Source: Prochlorococcus sp. AG-355-P16
GTDB taxonomy: Bacteria; Cyanobacteriota; Cyanobacteriia; PCC-6307; Cyanobiaceae
Assembly (NCBI GenBank): GCA_003278525.1
Contig: QCEQ01000012.1
Location: 1-41,539 of the forward strand
Length of the DNA stretch: 41,539 nucleotides
Direction: 5' to 3'
In this document: positions 25,390-33,594 of the stretch, in pieces
How the letters are laid out: every line of letters begins with the position of its first letter
How positions within the stretch are numbered: the first letter of the stretch is position 1
Notes under the pieces: generated by a model
Database searches by the model: none
The model's input: only the letters and a program-made list of their open reading frames with translations
What the model was told of the DNA's origin: nothing
Translations under genes and position numbers: made by a program

Positions 25390-26190
25390 ATGAATCCACC
25401 AAATTTAACTTATGAGCAATTACATGAATTAGATTCTTTATTTGAATTGGTTAGTCAACGTCAAAAAAAAGATTTTGGAAATATTAGCGCCAGTAATAAA
25501 GCAGATGGATCATTATTAACAAGTTGCGATTTATGGAGTGACAAAACAATCGTAGATGGCTTAGCTTCAATAGCTCCAGGTGAAGGGGTTCTTAGTGAAG
25601 AAGGCCGAAAGTTAATTCCAAATTCAAAAGCTTACTGGGTGGTCGATCCACTCGATGGGACAACAAATTTTGCTGCAGGTATTCCTTACTGGTCTATATC
25701 TGTAGCAAGGTTCTTTGATGGTAAACCACAATCTTCTTTTTTAATAATTCCTACATTGAAAAAAAAGTTTGTATCAATTAAAGGTAAAGGGGTTTGGTTA
25801 AATAATAAGAAGATAGATCCTAGCCAAAATAATCGTCAAAGTGAATGCATTTCTTTATGTAGTAGATCAATAAAAATTTTACAAAAAAAACCAAACTCAG
25901 TATTTCCTGGCAAAATTAGACTCTTAGGTGTATCGAGTTTAAATCTCACGAGTGTAGCGATGGGACAAACTTTCGGAGCAATAGAATCAACCCCTAAGAT
26001 ATGGGATATTGCAGCAGCCTGGCTACTATTAGAAGAACTCAATTGTTCTATAGAGTGGTTAGAAACAGATCCTTTAAATTTAATTTCGGGAGAAGACTTG
26101 AGCGATGTTAATTTTCCATTAATTGCTTGCAGATCTATAGAAAAATTTGAAATTTTAAAGCCATGGGGCAATTTATTATTAGAAAAATAG
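25390..26190 (+). CDS. Inositol monophosphatase family phosphatase
   Basis: 266 residues from the ATG at 25390, which lies 2 bp after the tolC-like stop. The open frame also includes a TTG at 25375 inside that gene, less likely. The Mg-binding motifs are EEGRKL, WVVDPLDGTTNFAAG and the C-terminal WDIAAAWLLLEE. The family includes inositol, histidinol and fructose bisphosphatases and 3'(2'),5'-bisphosphate nucleotidase, so the substrate is undefined. Confidence 0.9.
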   Translation: MNPPNLTYEQLHELDSLFELVSQRQKKDFGNISASNKADGSLLTSCDLWSDKTIVDGLASIAPGEGVLSEEGRKLIPNSKAYWVVDPLDGTTNFAAGIPYWSISVARFFDGKPQSSFLIIPTLKKKFVSIKGKGVWLNNKKIDPSQNNRQSECISLCSRSIKILQKKPNSVFPGKIRLLGVSSLNLTSVAMGQTFGAIESTPKIWDIAAAWLLLEELNCSIEWLETDPLNLISGEDLSDVNFPLIACRSIEKFEILKPWGNLLLEK

Positions 26191-26281
26191 TTGCATCATA
26201 AATAAAAAATTGCTTGAAAAATTTCTTAATCAGATACAATAAAAATTAATTAGATAAATAAAATATTTGAAGAAAATTAAT

Positions 26282-27199
26282 ATGCAGAGAAGTTCAACAT
26301 GGATACTGAAAAGTTTATGGGGAGCTTGTGAGCGATGGAGCAAATCTGATTGTGTTGATTTAAGCGCTGCATTTGCATACTACACACTTCAATCATTTTT
26401 TCCCATCCTTCTAATTTCTCTTTCAATAGCTTCATGGTTCCTAGGAAAGCAAGAAGGATTAGATCAACAAATAATTGCCATTGCTGCTCAGCTTTTACCT
26501 CCTTCAGTAGTTGAGTTAGTTGAGACAACATTATTTAATTTGATAGATCAAGGTTTTGGTGCAGGTATTCTTGGGGCCATGTTTTTGCTTTTTACCGCAG
26601 GAAATGCATATCTATCTCTTCAAAGAGGTTCGGATAGGCTTTGGGAAGACGAAATTCCTTCTAAAAAAGTAAATGCTGCTTGGAGAGTACAAGCTTCGAA
26701 GTTTCTTCGAAATAGAGTTGAAGCCTTTTTAATAGTATTCTTTATTGGTTTTTTAATGGTACTAGATCAAATTAGCGCAAATCTTAGGATGATGCCAAGT
26801 AACGTTTTAGAAAATCTTTCAAAATCTAATAATCTTATTGCTGATTTATTATTTCAGTTGCCGCTATTACAAGTTGGTCAATTTGCAATACCACTAATTG
26901 GCTTTTCTTTAATGGCTCTTTTATTACAAGCACTTTTACCCAGTAGAAAAGTTCCATTGAAACCACTGTTACCAGGATCTTTTCTTATTGGAATTGGCTT
27001 AACCACTCTGAACCTAGCAGTGAGTAAAAGTATTCTCTCACTTGGAGTTAGATTTCAAGCATACGGTTTTATTGGAGGTTTTCTTGTACTTACTTTATGG
27101 GTATGGCTACTAGGAGTGATTTTATATTTTGGACAGTGTTGGAGCGTAGTAATTGCTAGTATGACTTTAGTTAATAAAAAAAGAAATAATTTTAACTAA
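26282..27199 (+). CDS. YihY/BrkB-type inner membrane protein
   Basis: 305 residues from the ATG at 26282 (a TTG at 26267 would add five residues). It has the family start DLSAAFAYYTLQSFFPILLI and about six membrane helices, a GNAYLSLQRGSDRLW motif, and LPSRKVPLKPLLPGSFLIGI. It ends GVILYFGQCWSVVIAS. Despite older ribonuclease BN and virulence names, the function is not established. Downstream is the zinc-ribbon gene, 1 bp after its stop. Confidence 0.87.
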   Translation: MQRSSTWILKSLWGACERWSKSDCVDLSAAFAYYTLQSFFPILLISLSIASWFLGKQEGLDQQIIAIAAQLLPPSVVELVETTLFNLIDQGFGAGILGAMFLLFTAGNAYLSLQRGSDRLWEDEIPSKKVNAAWRVQASKFLRNRVEAFLIVFFIGFLMVLDQISANLRMMPSNVLENLSKSNNLIADLLFQLPLLQVGQFAIPLIGFSLMALLLQALLPSRKVPLKPLLPGSFLIGIGLTTLNLAVSKSILSLGVRFQAYGFIGGFLVLTLWVWLLGVILYFGQCWSVVIASMTLVNKKRNNFN

Positions 27200-27200
27200 G

Positions 27201-27542
27201 ATGAATTATTTTCTTAAAGCTAATAAAAATTTTCTTACCTACTCATTAATTATACTTATCGTTATTCCAATTTTTGGAATAAAACTTTTCATAAGCTTTA
27301 TAAGCAATATCATACTTCTATTATTTTTAATTCCTCTACTATTACTAATTTTAGTCTTTATGGGTTTTAACTCTTACAAATCAAAAATTAATACATGTAA
27401 AAGTTGTGGTGCTATATCCCTAGGCCTAAGTAAAAACTGCATGAATTGTGGGGCAAATCTAGAAAATATTAGTGATAACAATAATTTTTATAAAAAGCCT
27501 AGTGAAAGTACAATTGAAGTGAAAGCAGAAGAAGTAAATTAA
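27201..27542 (+). CDS. Membrane protein with a C-terminal zinc ribbon
   Basis: 113 residues. Two hydrophobic helices (about residues 12-35 and 36-56) are followed by a CxxC...CxxC ribbon (TCKSCGAISLGLSKNCMNCG, about 65-84) that would bind zinc at the cytoplasmic side. The tail is charged. It starts 1 bp after the BrkB-like gene, so the two are coupled. Function unknown. Confidence 0.75.
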   Translation: MNYFLKANKNFLTYSLIILIVIPIFGIKLFISFISNIILLLFLIPLLLLILVFMGFNSYKSKINTCKSCGAISLGLSKNCMNCGANLENISDNNNFYKKPSESTIEVKAEEVN

Positions 27543-27546
27543 AATA

Positions 27547-27693
27547 CTAACCTATTCCAATTTGTCGAAGGATACTTTGTCCAGTAATTAATTCAGTGCC
27601 AAGTCCAATCAAAATACCCATCATTGCCATACGGCCATTCCAGGTTTCGGCGAAATTTACAAATCCAAATCTTGGTTGATTGTCATCATTCAT
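27547..27693 (-). CDS. hli: High-light-inducible protein (Hlip/SCP)
   Basis: 48 residues that fall below common gene-length cut-offs. It has the chlorophyll a/b-binding motif FAETWNGRMAMMG, a single helix (MMGILIGLGTELITGQ) and the typical short charged N-terminus (MNDDNQPRFGFVNF). Hlips bind chlorophyll and carotenoid at photosystems and dissipate excess energy under stress. It is convergent with the zinc-ribbon gene, 4 bp between stops. Confidence 0.93.
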   Translation of the reverse strand: MNDDNQPRFGFVNFAETWNGRMAMMGILIGLGTELITGQSILRQIGIG

Positions 27694-27762
27694 AATTAAC
27701 TAAACTGATTATCAAATAATTTTAGCGTTTTAAGGAAGAATTTATGATAAATAGTAAATTAT

Positions 27763-28146
27763 TTATTTAACATGTCTTAAGCCATCAACAGGTCGATACT
27801 CATCTCCAGTTAATTCCTCATATACAATTGCTGGCAATCCTGTATCAAACATTGTTTGCAATGCTTCTTTTAACATAGGGTTCCAACCGCCAGTACTAAC
27901 TTTTCCATGTCTTACAGTCCAGTCCCAAGTCCCTTGAAGATCTCTTGGTAGTCTACCTTCTCTATCTCTTCTCGCAACTAAGTCTAAAGATTCAACTATA
28001 CCAACTATAACTGGATTTTTACCGTAAGAAGGGGTAAGACTTAGTTCAAGTCTCACTGGATCTTCTTTAACCATTTTTAAACGAAACCTTGGTGGTAATT
28101 TGAGAGATCTTATTACTGCTGAAACAATTTTTGTTCTGAATTCCAA
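27763..28146 (-). CDS. Conserved hypothetical protein of picocyanobacteria
   Basis: 127 residues, basic, soluble. Distinctive parts are RSLKLPPRFRLKMVKEDPVR, VESLDLVARRDREGRLPRDL, and GTWDWTVRHGKVSTGGWNPM. The C-terminus ends TGDEYRPVDGLRHVK. Its GC and codon use look like its neighbours. I do not recognise a function. It follows the DUF2973 gene on the same strand. Confidence 0.75.
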   Translation of the reverse strand: MEFRTKIVSAVIRSLKLPPRFRLKMVKEDPVRLELSLTPSYGKNPVIVGIVESLDLVARRDREGRLPRDLQGTWDWTVRHGKVSTGGWNPMLKEALQTMFDTGLPAIVYEELTGDEYRPVDGLRHVK

Positions 28147-28169
28147 TTTTTTCCTTAGATTTAATTTGC

Positions 28170-28433
28170 TTAATCAGTTGTTGAACCTTTTTCTTCTAAT
28201 GAAGAGTCATTGTCATTAGAAAATCTTACTGTTAGTAGTTCCTCTTCTGTTATGTTTCCAGATTTATCTAAAAGTTCTGGATGTATTGTGTACTTTTTTT
28301 GTTTTAAACTAGAAGAGCTAAAAATTTTACTTTTGTGATCGGATATACCCCAACCATTAGACATAACTTTAAAAGCTTTCCAAACTAAATAAGTTAATGC
28401 TGCAGAATATATGATTGGAAAAAGGATAGTCAT
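28170..28433 (-). CDS. DUF2973 small membrane protein
   Basis: 87 residues with one N-terminal membrane helix (ILFPIIYSAALTYLVWKAF) and the DUF2973 signature HPELLDKSGNITEEELLTVRF. The C-terminal tail is polar and acidic. Family members are cyanobacterial and have no known function. It is probably co-transcribed with the gene at 27763-28146 (23 bp gap). Confidence 0.8.
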   Translation of the reverse strand: MTILFPIIYSAALTYLVWKAFKVMSNGWGISDHKSKIFSSSSLKQKKYTIHPELLDKSGNITEEELLTVRFSNDNDSSLEEKGSTTD

Positions 28434-28606
28434 CGAACTAATAAATTAGTTTTATTTTTTTTTATTATCATAGCCCGAAAAAAAGTAATTTAGCTATTTT
28501 AAGTTATTAAATTATTCTCTTTATTCAATTAATATAAAATGTAGTTATATTTAAATTACACTGATAAGGTTTTTTAAATCTTTCGACGAGCATAAAAAAA
28601 TCGCAA

Positions 28607-29728
28607 TTGAAAAGATACACTCAAAACTTATTACTGCTGGCCACATTAATTACAGTGGGTAATATTTATCCTGAAAAAGTAATACCCCAACCATTAGGTA
28701 AACAAAAAATAAATGAAGTCAATTTATATTCAAACAAATCTTTCATAACTAAAGCTGTCGAAAGAGCCGGTCCAGCTGTTGTTACAATTGATACTCAAAG
28801 ATATGTAAAAAAAAGAAAATTTCCTAGAAATTCTCAACTATTTCTAGACCCATATTTTGAGAGATTTTTTGGATTAGATTTACCTAATGATAATCGACCA
28901 AGAATAGAGCAAAGCCAAGGTAGTGGATTTATTTTTGCAGATGGACTTGTAATGACCAATGCTCATGTTATAGATGGCTCAGATAAGGTAATTGTTGGTT
29001 TAACCAAGGGCAAAAAATTTGACGCAAAACTTATAGGACAAGACTTTTTTACTGATTTAGCTGTGCTAAAGATTGAAGGGAAAGGACCTTGGCCAAAAGC
29101 AAAATTGGGCAATTCGGCGAAGATTAAAGTTGGCGATTGGGCCATAGCAGTTGGAAATCCATTCGGACTGGAAAACACGGTAACCCTTGGTATTATTAGT
29201 AATCTAAATAGAAACGTGAATCAACTAGGCATATATGATAAAAAACTTGAATTGATACAAACAGACGCTGCTATTAATCCTGGTAATTCTGGAGGCCCAC
29301 TACTGAATAGTGACGGAGAAGTAATTGGCATTAATACCTTGATAAGATCTGGTCCAGGAGCTGGTTTGAGTTTCGCAATCCCAATTAATAAAGCTAAGGA
29401 AATTGCCTATCAACTTATAAAAAATGGAAAAGTAATACATCCTATGATTGGGATTAGCCTAATAGAAGAAAGTCATTCTGAGAGAAAAAATAATGCCGTT
29501 AAAGTTGGATATGTAGTACCGAACAGTCCAGCAGAAAAAAGTGGCATTAAGATAGATGATATTTTAATAAAAGTAGGCAATAAAGATATTCAAACCGCTT
29601 CTGATGTTATAGACGAAATAAGTAAAAATGGTATCAATAAACAAATCAATATATTATTGAAGCGAAGAAATAAATTTATTAAATTAAAAGTAATACCAAC
29701 TGATATAACCAATCTACAAAATAACTAA
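28607..29728 (+). CDS. HtrA/Deg-type serine protease with one PDZ domain
   Basis: 373 residues. The N-terminal hydrophobic segment (LLLLATLITVGNIYP) is an export signal or anchor, so the protease acts in the periplasm or lumen. The catalytic triad is the His of TNAHVIDG (about residue 119), Asp of FTDLAVLKIEG and Ser of GNSGGPLLN (about 227). The substrate loop is FGLENTVTLGI. One PDZ domain follows (about 275-360, with SPAEKSGIKIDDILIKVG). It degrades or refolds damaged proteins, like cyanobacterial HhoA/HhoB/HtrA. The start is TTG at 28607. Confidence 0.93.
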   Translation: MKRYTQNLLLLATLITVGNIYPEKVIPQPLGKQKINEVNLYSNKSFITKAVERAGPAVVTIDTQRYVKKRKFPRNSQLFLDPYFERFFGLDLPNDNRPRIEQSQGSGFIFADGLVMTNAHVIDGSDKVIVGLTKGKKFDAKLIGQDFFTDLAVLKIEGKGPWPKAKLGNSAKIKVGDWAIAVGNPFGLENTVTLGIISNLNRNVNQLGIYDKKLELIQTDAAINPGNSGGPLLNSDGEVIGINTLIRSGPGAGLSFAIPINKAKEIAYQLIKNGKVIHPMIGISLIEESHSERKNNAVKVGYVVPNSPAEKSGIKIDDILIKVGNKDIQTASDVIDEISKNGINKQINILLKRRNKFIKLKVIPTDITNLQNN

Positions 29729-29733
29729 AAAAT

Positions 29734-29877
29734 TTAGTTTTCATTCTGTTTAAGTATTTCCACACACATAGAAATACATCTACCATCCTTCATATCACAG
29801 GAAGTTATGCATTCAAAATAACTTTCAATAGGATCAGAAATTTGAAAATATTTTTCCTGAGAATCGTAATTTTTCAT
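29734..29877 (-). CDS. 47-residue Cys-rich small protein
   Basis: ATG-to-TAA frame of 47 residues with a four-cysteine core: FECITSCDMKDGRCISMC. The Cys spacing (x3, x6, x3) suggests a metal site or two disulfides. The N-terminus is polar and there is no signal peptide. It lies between htrA (6 bp beyond its stop, convergent) and the ABC-F gene. Function unknown. Confidence 0.6.
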   Translation of the reverse strand: MKNYDSQEKYFQISDPIESYFECITSCDMKDGRCISMCVEILKQNEN

Positions 29878-29987
29878 CTGAATTATTAAAACTTATTTTT
29901 GTATTTTAAGATTAATCAAGGAAGGTTAACTATGTAAAGATAAATGAGTGATCTTACTTAGCCAAATGTAAATTTTATTAAAAGTAA

Positions 29988-31616
29988 TCAAATCTTTTTA
30001 TGGTTTTGAGTTTTTTCTAAAAAATATTCGTAATTACCATCATATGAAAATAACTTTGAATCTTTAATTTCGACAATTCTATTTGCAACCTTTGAAATAA
30101 AATACCGATCATGAGAAATGATTAATGACGAACCTTTATAATTTTTTATTGCTAATTCTAAGTTTTCCTTAGATTGCAGATCTAAATGATTAGTTGGCTC
30201 GTCCAAAAGAAGAAAATTACTTGGATTAATAATCATGAGAGCCAATGCTAATCTTGCCTTTTCTCCCCCACTGAGTTGTTTAATATATTTAAAAACAGTT
30301 TCATTTTGAAAGCCAAAACCTCCTAAAAATGTTCTTATTTTTTTTTGTGACCATTCTGGAGACTTATCACAAATTACATCAATAACCTTTTCCTCAAGTG
30401 AAAGTGCTTCAGCCTGATTCTGTGCATAATAGCTAGTTATTATATTATGTTTACCAAGATTAATTTCTCCAATTTCAGGAGATATTTTTTTCATAATAAT
30501 TTTAAGCAATGTAGATTTACCACACCCATTCGGTCCTAATATTGCTATTTTCTCACCAGAAGAAATCTTTAAATTCACATCTAAAAAAAGAATTTTATCC
30601 TTATAACTATGAGATAAATTTTTGATATTTAAAACTAATTTTCCTGAGCGAGGACATTCTGGAAAGATAAAAGCAGGACTTTTTGATTTAGTTCTAGGAG
30701 CCTCAACTTTAGGAATCTTTTTTAATTGTTTTTCTTTACTCTTAGCTTGAGAACTTCTAGTTGCACTAGCTCTAAATCTATCTATATACTTCTTCTGAAT
30801 CTCAATTTCCTTTTGCTGTAATTGATATGCTTTATTTTGTGATTCTTCATTTAAAGACTTCTGTTGAACAAAAAAAGAATAATTCCCATTATATATTTCA
30901 GATATTCCTCTATCGATGAAAATTATTTTTTTACATAATTTATCTAAAAAATATCTATCATGACTGATTACTATAATTGCTATCTTTAGCGATGATAAAT
31001 ACTCTTCCAACCATAAAATAGTATCTAAATCTAAATGATTAGTTGGTTCGTCTAGTAAAAGTAAATCAGGTTTTTGTAAGATAATCTTTCCAAGTGCTAC
31101 TTTCATCTGCCAACCTCCTGAAAAATTTCCCACTAATTGATCAGCATCTTCAATAGAAAAACCTAGTTTTGGTAAAATTTTTTCTACATCAGACTGCATT
31201 TTATAGCCACCTAAAGCTTCAAATTTTGCTTGATATTTTGCTAGTTGATTGACTAATTTTTCAAGTTCATTGGAATTCTTTTTGACATCCAATTTCTTCA
31301 TTTTATTCTCAATTTCAAAAAGTTTAATTGAAACAATTTGTACATCTTTGAAAGAACTTTCTAATTCTTCTCTAACTGAAGAACTCAAGTTACAATCTAA
31401 CTCCTGTTTTAAATGAGCAATTTTAGGATTTCCCTCTTTAATAATAATTCCACTTGTTTGGTCTTCCTCTCCAATTAAAATCTTAAATTGTGTCGATTTA
31501 CCTGCACCATTGGAACCAACTAAACCAACTTTTTCTCCTTTCTTAACCTCCCAGTTAATATTTTTTAAAACAACATCTGTAGAATAAATTTTGCTTACAT
31601 CTTCAAATCTAATCAC
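29988..31616 (-). CDS. ABC-F family ATPase
   Basis: 542 residues with two ATP-binding domains and no membrane part, so a ribosome-associated ABC-F protein (Uup/EttA/YheS group). Domain 1: GSNGAGKST, FSGGWQMKVALGK, LLLLDEPTNHLDLDT. Domain 2: GPNGCGKST, LSGGEKARLALAL, FLLLDEPTNHLDLQS. The linker between them (about 240-300) is rich in Gln, Lys and Arg and forms the interdomain helices that enter the tRNA site. Which ABC-F subtype is not clear. Confidence 0.92.
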   Translation of the reverse strand: MIRFEDVSKIYSTDVVLKNINWEVKKGEKVGLVGSNGAGKSTQFKILIGEEDQTSGIIIKEGNPKIAHLKQELDCNLSSSVREELESSFKDVQIVSIKLFEIENKMKKLDVKKNSNELEKLVNQLAKYQAKFEALGGYKMQSDVEKILPKLGFSIEDADQLVGNFSGGWQMKVALGKIILQKPDLLLLDEPTNHLDLDTILWLEEYLSSLKIAIIVISHDRYFLDKLCKKIIFIDRGISEIYNGNYSFFVQQKSLNEESQNKAYQLQQKEIEIQKKYIDRFRASATRSSQAKSKEKQLKKIPKVEAPRTKSKSPAFIFPECPRSGKLVLNIKNLSHSYKDKILFLDVNLKISSGEKIAILGPNGCGKSTLLKIIMKKISPEIGEINLGKHNIITSYYAQNQAEALSLEEKVIDVICDKSPEWSQKKIRTFLGGFGFQNETVFKYIKQLSGGEKARLALALMIINPSNFLLLDEPTNHLDLQSKENLELAIKNYKGSSLIISHDRYFISKVANRIVEIKDSKLFSYDGNYEYFLEKTQNHKKI

Positions 31617-31688
31617 TGTTTTAAAAATAGAATTTACAAAAACTTAGGCATATTTACTAAAAAATATTTTGTCGAATAAAATTGAACT

Positions 31689-31865
31689 ATGAAAAAAATA
31701 GAACAAATTGTAGTGATTTTCATAGCCGCAGCTCTCGCAATTCCGAGTTACTGGTTTTTTTGGACTTTAGCTGGTGGAGGTGGCTATAACAAAAGAATAA
31801 AACCTTTTACTGATCAAAACAATAATCAATCTATTCCTTCTCCTAAAGACCTCCTCGAGCCTTAA
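31689..31865 (+). CDS. 58-residue single-helix membrane protein
   Basis: ATG-to-TAA frame with one N-terminal helix (IVVIFIAAALAIPSYWFFWTL), a glycine patch (AGGGGYNKR) and a polar tail (SIPSPKDLLEP). It starts 72 bp from the divergent ABC-F gene and overlaps the 3' end of the Nif11-like gene by 23 bp. Function unknown. The amphipathic layout and conserved-looking glycine motif favour a real gene. Confidence 0.6.
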   Translation: MKKIEQIVVIFIAAALAIPSYWFFWTLAGGGGYNKRIKPFTDQNNNQSIPSPKDLLEP

Positions 31866-32073
31866 CTAACCACATTTTGGTTGCCTCGTCATCAATAGTA
31901 CTTAAATATTCAATAACTTCTTCTTTAGTCACAGAAATATTTAACTCATTGCCGATAGCACATATTTTATCTAAGGCTTTTTTAGGATTAGTCAATGCTG
32001 TCATGAACAAACTTTGTTTCTTTTTGGAGTCATTAGCTATTAACTGATAGAGCTTTTCAGCATTACTGGACAT
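31843..32073 (-). CDS. Nif11-like small protein ending in a double-glycine
   Basis: 76 residues resembling the Nif11 domain: LYQLIANDSKKKQSLFMTAL, then NPKKALDKICAIGNELNISV, then TKEEVIEYL. The last residues are VKARGGL. Nif11 domains occur in nitrogen-fixation gene regions and as leader peptides of lanthipeptide precursors, where a GG marks the cleavage site. Here only one residue follows GG, so there is no core peptide. No lanthipeptide synthetase lies in the window. The protein is 34 bp downstream of the next gene on the same strand. Confidence 0.7.
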   Translation of the reverse strand: MSSNAEKLYQLIANDSKKKQSLFMTALTNPKKALDKICAIGNELNISVTKEEVIEYLSTIDDEATKMWLVKARGGL

Positions 32074-32107
32074 GTTTTAAAAATCTATTTAGTAATAGAT
32101 TATTACC

Positions 32108-32446
32108 TCAAGCTACATTTTGTTCATTATATTTATTAAAAGATAAATCATTATCAGCATCTTTTATTTCTTTTGCAGAGGCATCCGCCATACTTCTTGC
32201 GTCTAAACATAAAACTTTTCTTAATTTCGCAAAGTTAGCTGCGTGAGATTTTCTACCATTCTTTTGAGCATAATACTCAGACTGCTGAAGAATATGGTGA
32301 AGATGAGTTAACAAATATGGGCTAATTACAGCTGATACCAAAACATCACTATTTTCATTATCTTGAGGATAAGAATTAACTGTTCTTTTTTTCTTTTTAT
32401 CAATTATCGATCTTTCAGGAGAATCAAGTTTTCTTGAATTTTTCAT
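32108..32446 (-). CDS. Hypothetical protein
   Basis: 112 residues. The N-terminus is basic and low-complexity (IIDKKKKRTV). The core is helical: VSAVISPYLLTHLHHILQQS, YAQKNGRKSHAANFAKLRKV, LCLDARSMADASAKEI. It is cytoplasmic, with no membrane segment. It is divergent from the ribbon-helix-helix gene and shares its upstream region. I do not recognise a family. Confidence 0.65.
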   Translation of the reverse strand: MKNSRKLDSPERSIIDKKKKRTVNSYPQDNENSDVLVSAVISPYLLTHLHHILQQSEYYAQKNGRKSHAANFAKLRKVLCLDARSMADASAKEIKDADNDLSFNKYNEQNVA

Positions 32447-32496
32447 GGGACAATAAAAAATTTAATTGATACGGACATAAATTTCCTTACTAATAA

Positions 32497-32533
32497 TATA
32501 CACAAAGATAGTATCCTTGACTAACTGTGTATA
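32497..32533. promoter_or_regulatory. Candidate operator: inverted repeat between divergent genes
   Basis: TATACACA at 32497-32504 and its exact reverse complement TGTGTATA at 32526-32533 are separated by 21 bp. Both lie in the only intergenic space between the hypothetical gene (minus) and the ribbon-helix-helix gene (plus). Half-sites spaced about three helical turns suit a dimeric or tetrameric DNA-binding protein. The site is AT-rich, so chance is possible. Confidence 0.4.
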
Positions 32534-32563
32534 CTTATAAGTAACAGTTATCAACTTTAACTC

Positions 32564-32866
32564 ATGGCTACCCGGCAAAACTCAACTAATGGGAAGCCTA
32601 AATCTCCCAGAATTCAAGTAGTTCTTCCAGAATTAATATGTGAGCAATTAACTATTTTGGCCAATAATGAATCTAGAACAGTTAGCAATATGGCAAAAGT
32701 GTTAATACAAGAGGGCATAAAAAAATACCTCGAGAACGAGGGCAAATCAATTTTCTCAGAAAATAATTTAAATACCGATAAATTCAGAGACGAACTTGAA
32801 AAACAAAGCGTCAGAAGATTAAAAAGAGCTCCGCAAAGGATTAAATATTATAAAAAATCTGATTAA
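32564..32866 (+). CDS. Ribbon-helix-helix (CopG-like) DNA-binding protein
   Basis: 100 residues. The RHH core is SPRIQVVLPELICEQLTILA then NNESRTVSNMAKVLIQEGIK (about residues 14-54): a short strand with alternating polar/hydrophobic residues, then two helices. The C-terminal half is charged. RHH proteins are dimeric repressors, often autoregulators or antitoxins. No toxin gene follows (the next gene is convergent ktrA). It may regulate itself and the divergent gene through the inverted repeat in front of it. Confidence 0.78.
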   Translation: MATRQNSTNGKPKSPRIQVVLPELICEQLTILANNESRTVSNMAKVLIQEGIKKYLENEGKSIFSENNLNTDKFRDELEKQSVRRLKRAPQRIKYYKKSD

Positions 32867-32871
32867 AATAG

Positions 32872-33576
32872 TTAATTCTGAGGCAATTTCTGTAAATCTG
32901 CAGTTTTTCCCATTACTACCAAAATATTTCCTCTTTCCAAGATATATTTTGCTGGAGGATTAACTGTTAACTCTTCAGCAGGTCCTGCTGCAAGAACATT
33001 TACTAAATAATTTTTCCTCAAATTCAAATCTCTCAAAGATCTTCCAATAAATTCCTCTGGAACAGTTATTTCATCTATACCAGTTTGGTTATCGAGTTCC
33101 AATCTTTCAATAAGATTTGGTCTAACTAATTCTAAACCTAATCTTTCTCCTTGCATTCTAGAAGGGAAGACAACTTTGTCTGCACCTACCCTTTTTAACA
33201 TTTTTTCATGCAAATCACTTGTAGCTCTTGCTATTACTCTTTTCACTTTGCTACCTTCACTATCTTTAGCAATAAGTGTCGTCGTTATACTTGCTTCAAT
33301 AGGTTCACTGATGCCAACTACAACAGTATTCATTTCAAGTATTCCAGATTCCTTCATAGACTCTTCATCAGTACAATCTACAACTCTAGCTTCTATAGAA
33401 GGTTCCAATTGTCTTAAATCATCAATAGCTTTTTCCGAATAATCTGCAGCTAAAACATCTGCACCATTACTTATAAGTTCTCTACAAACAGCAGTTCCAA
33501 ATCTTCCAACGCCAACAACTGCAAAAGTGAGGGCTTCTTTTTCTCTCTTCTGAGACCACTGCCACCAATCAGACAT
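32872..33576 (-). CDS. ktrA: K+ uptake regulatory subunit KtrA/TrkA
   Basis: 234 residues. An N-terminal RCK/Rossmann domain has FAVVGVGRFGTAVCREL and the Asp of ADYSEKAID, followed by VVGISEPIEASITTTLIAKD. A TrkA_C domain (about 150-230) contains FIGRSLRDLNLRKNYLVNVL and RGNILVVMGKTADLQKL. It gates the KtrB membrane subunit in response to ATP/ADP or NAD. It is 18 bp downstream of the KtrB gene in the same operon. Confidence 0.9.
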   Translation of the reverse strand: MSDWWQWSQKREKEALTFAVVGVGRFGTAVCRELISNGADVLAADYSEKAIDDLRQLEPSIEARVVDCTDEESMKESGILEMNTVVVGISEPIEASITTTLIAKDSEGSKVKRVIARATSDLHEKMLKRVGADKVVFPSRMQGERLGLELVRPNLIERLELDNQTGIDEITVPEEFIGRSLRDLNLRKNYLVNVLAAGPAEELTVNPPAKYILERGNILVVMGKTADLQKLPQN

Positions 33577-33594
33577 AATTAAATCTAGTCAATC

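Noticed and set aside
31843..32073. Lanthipeptide (prochlorosin) precursor
   Set aside because: Only one residue follows the GG, with no Cys, Ser or Thr core, and no modifying enzyme lies in the window.
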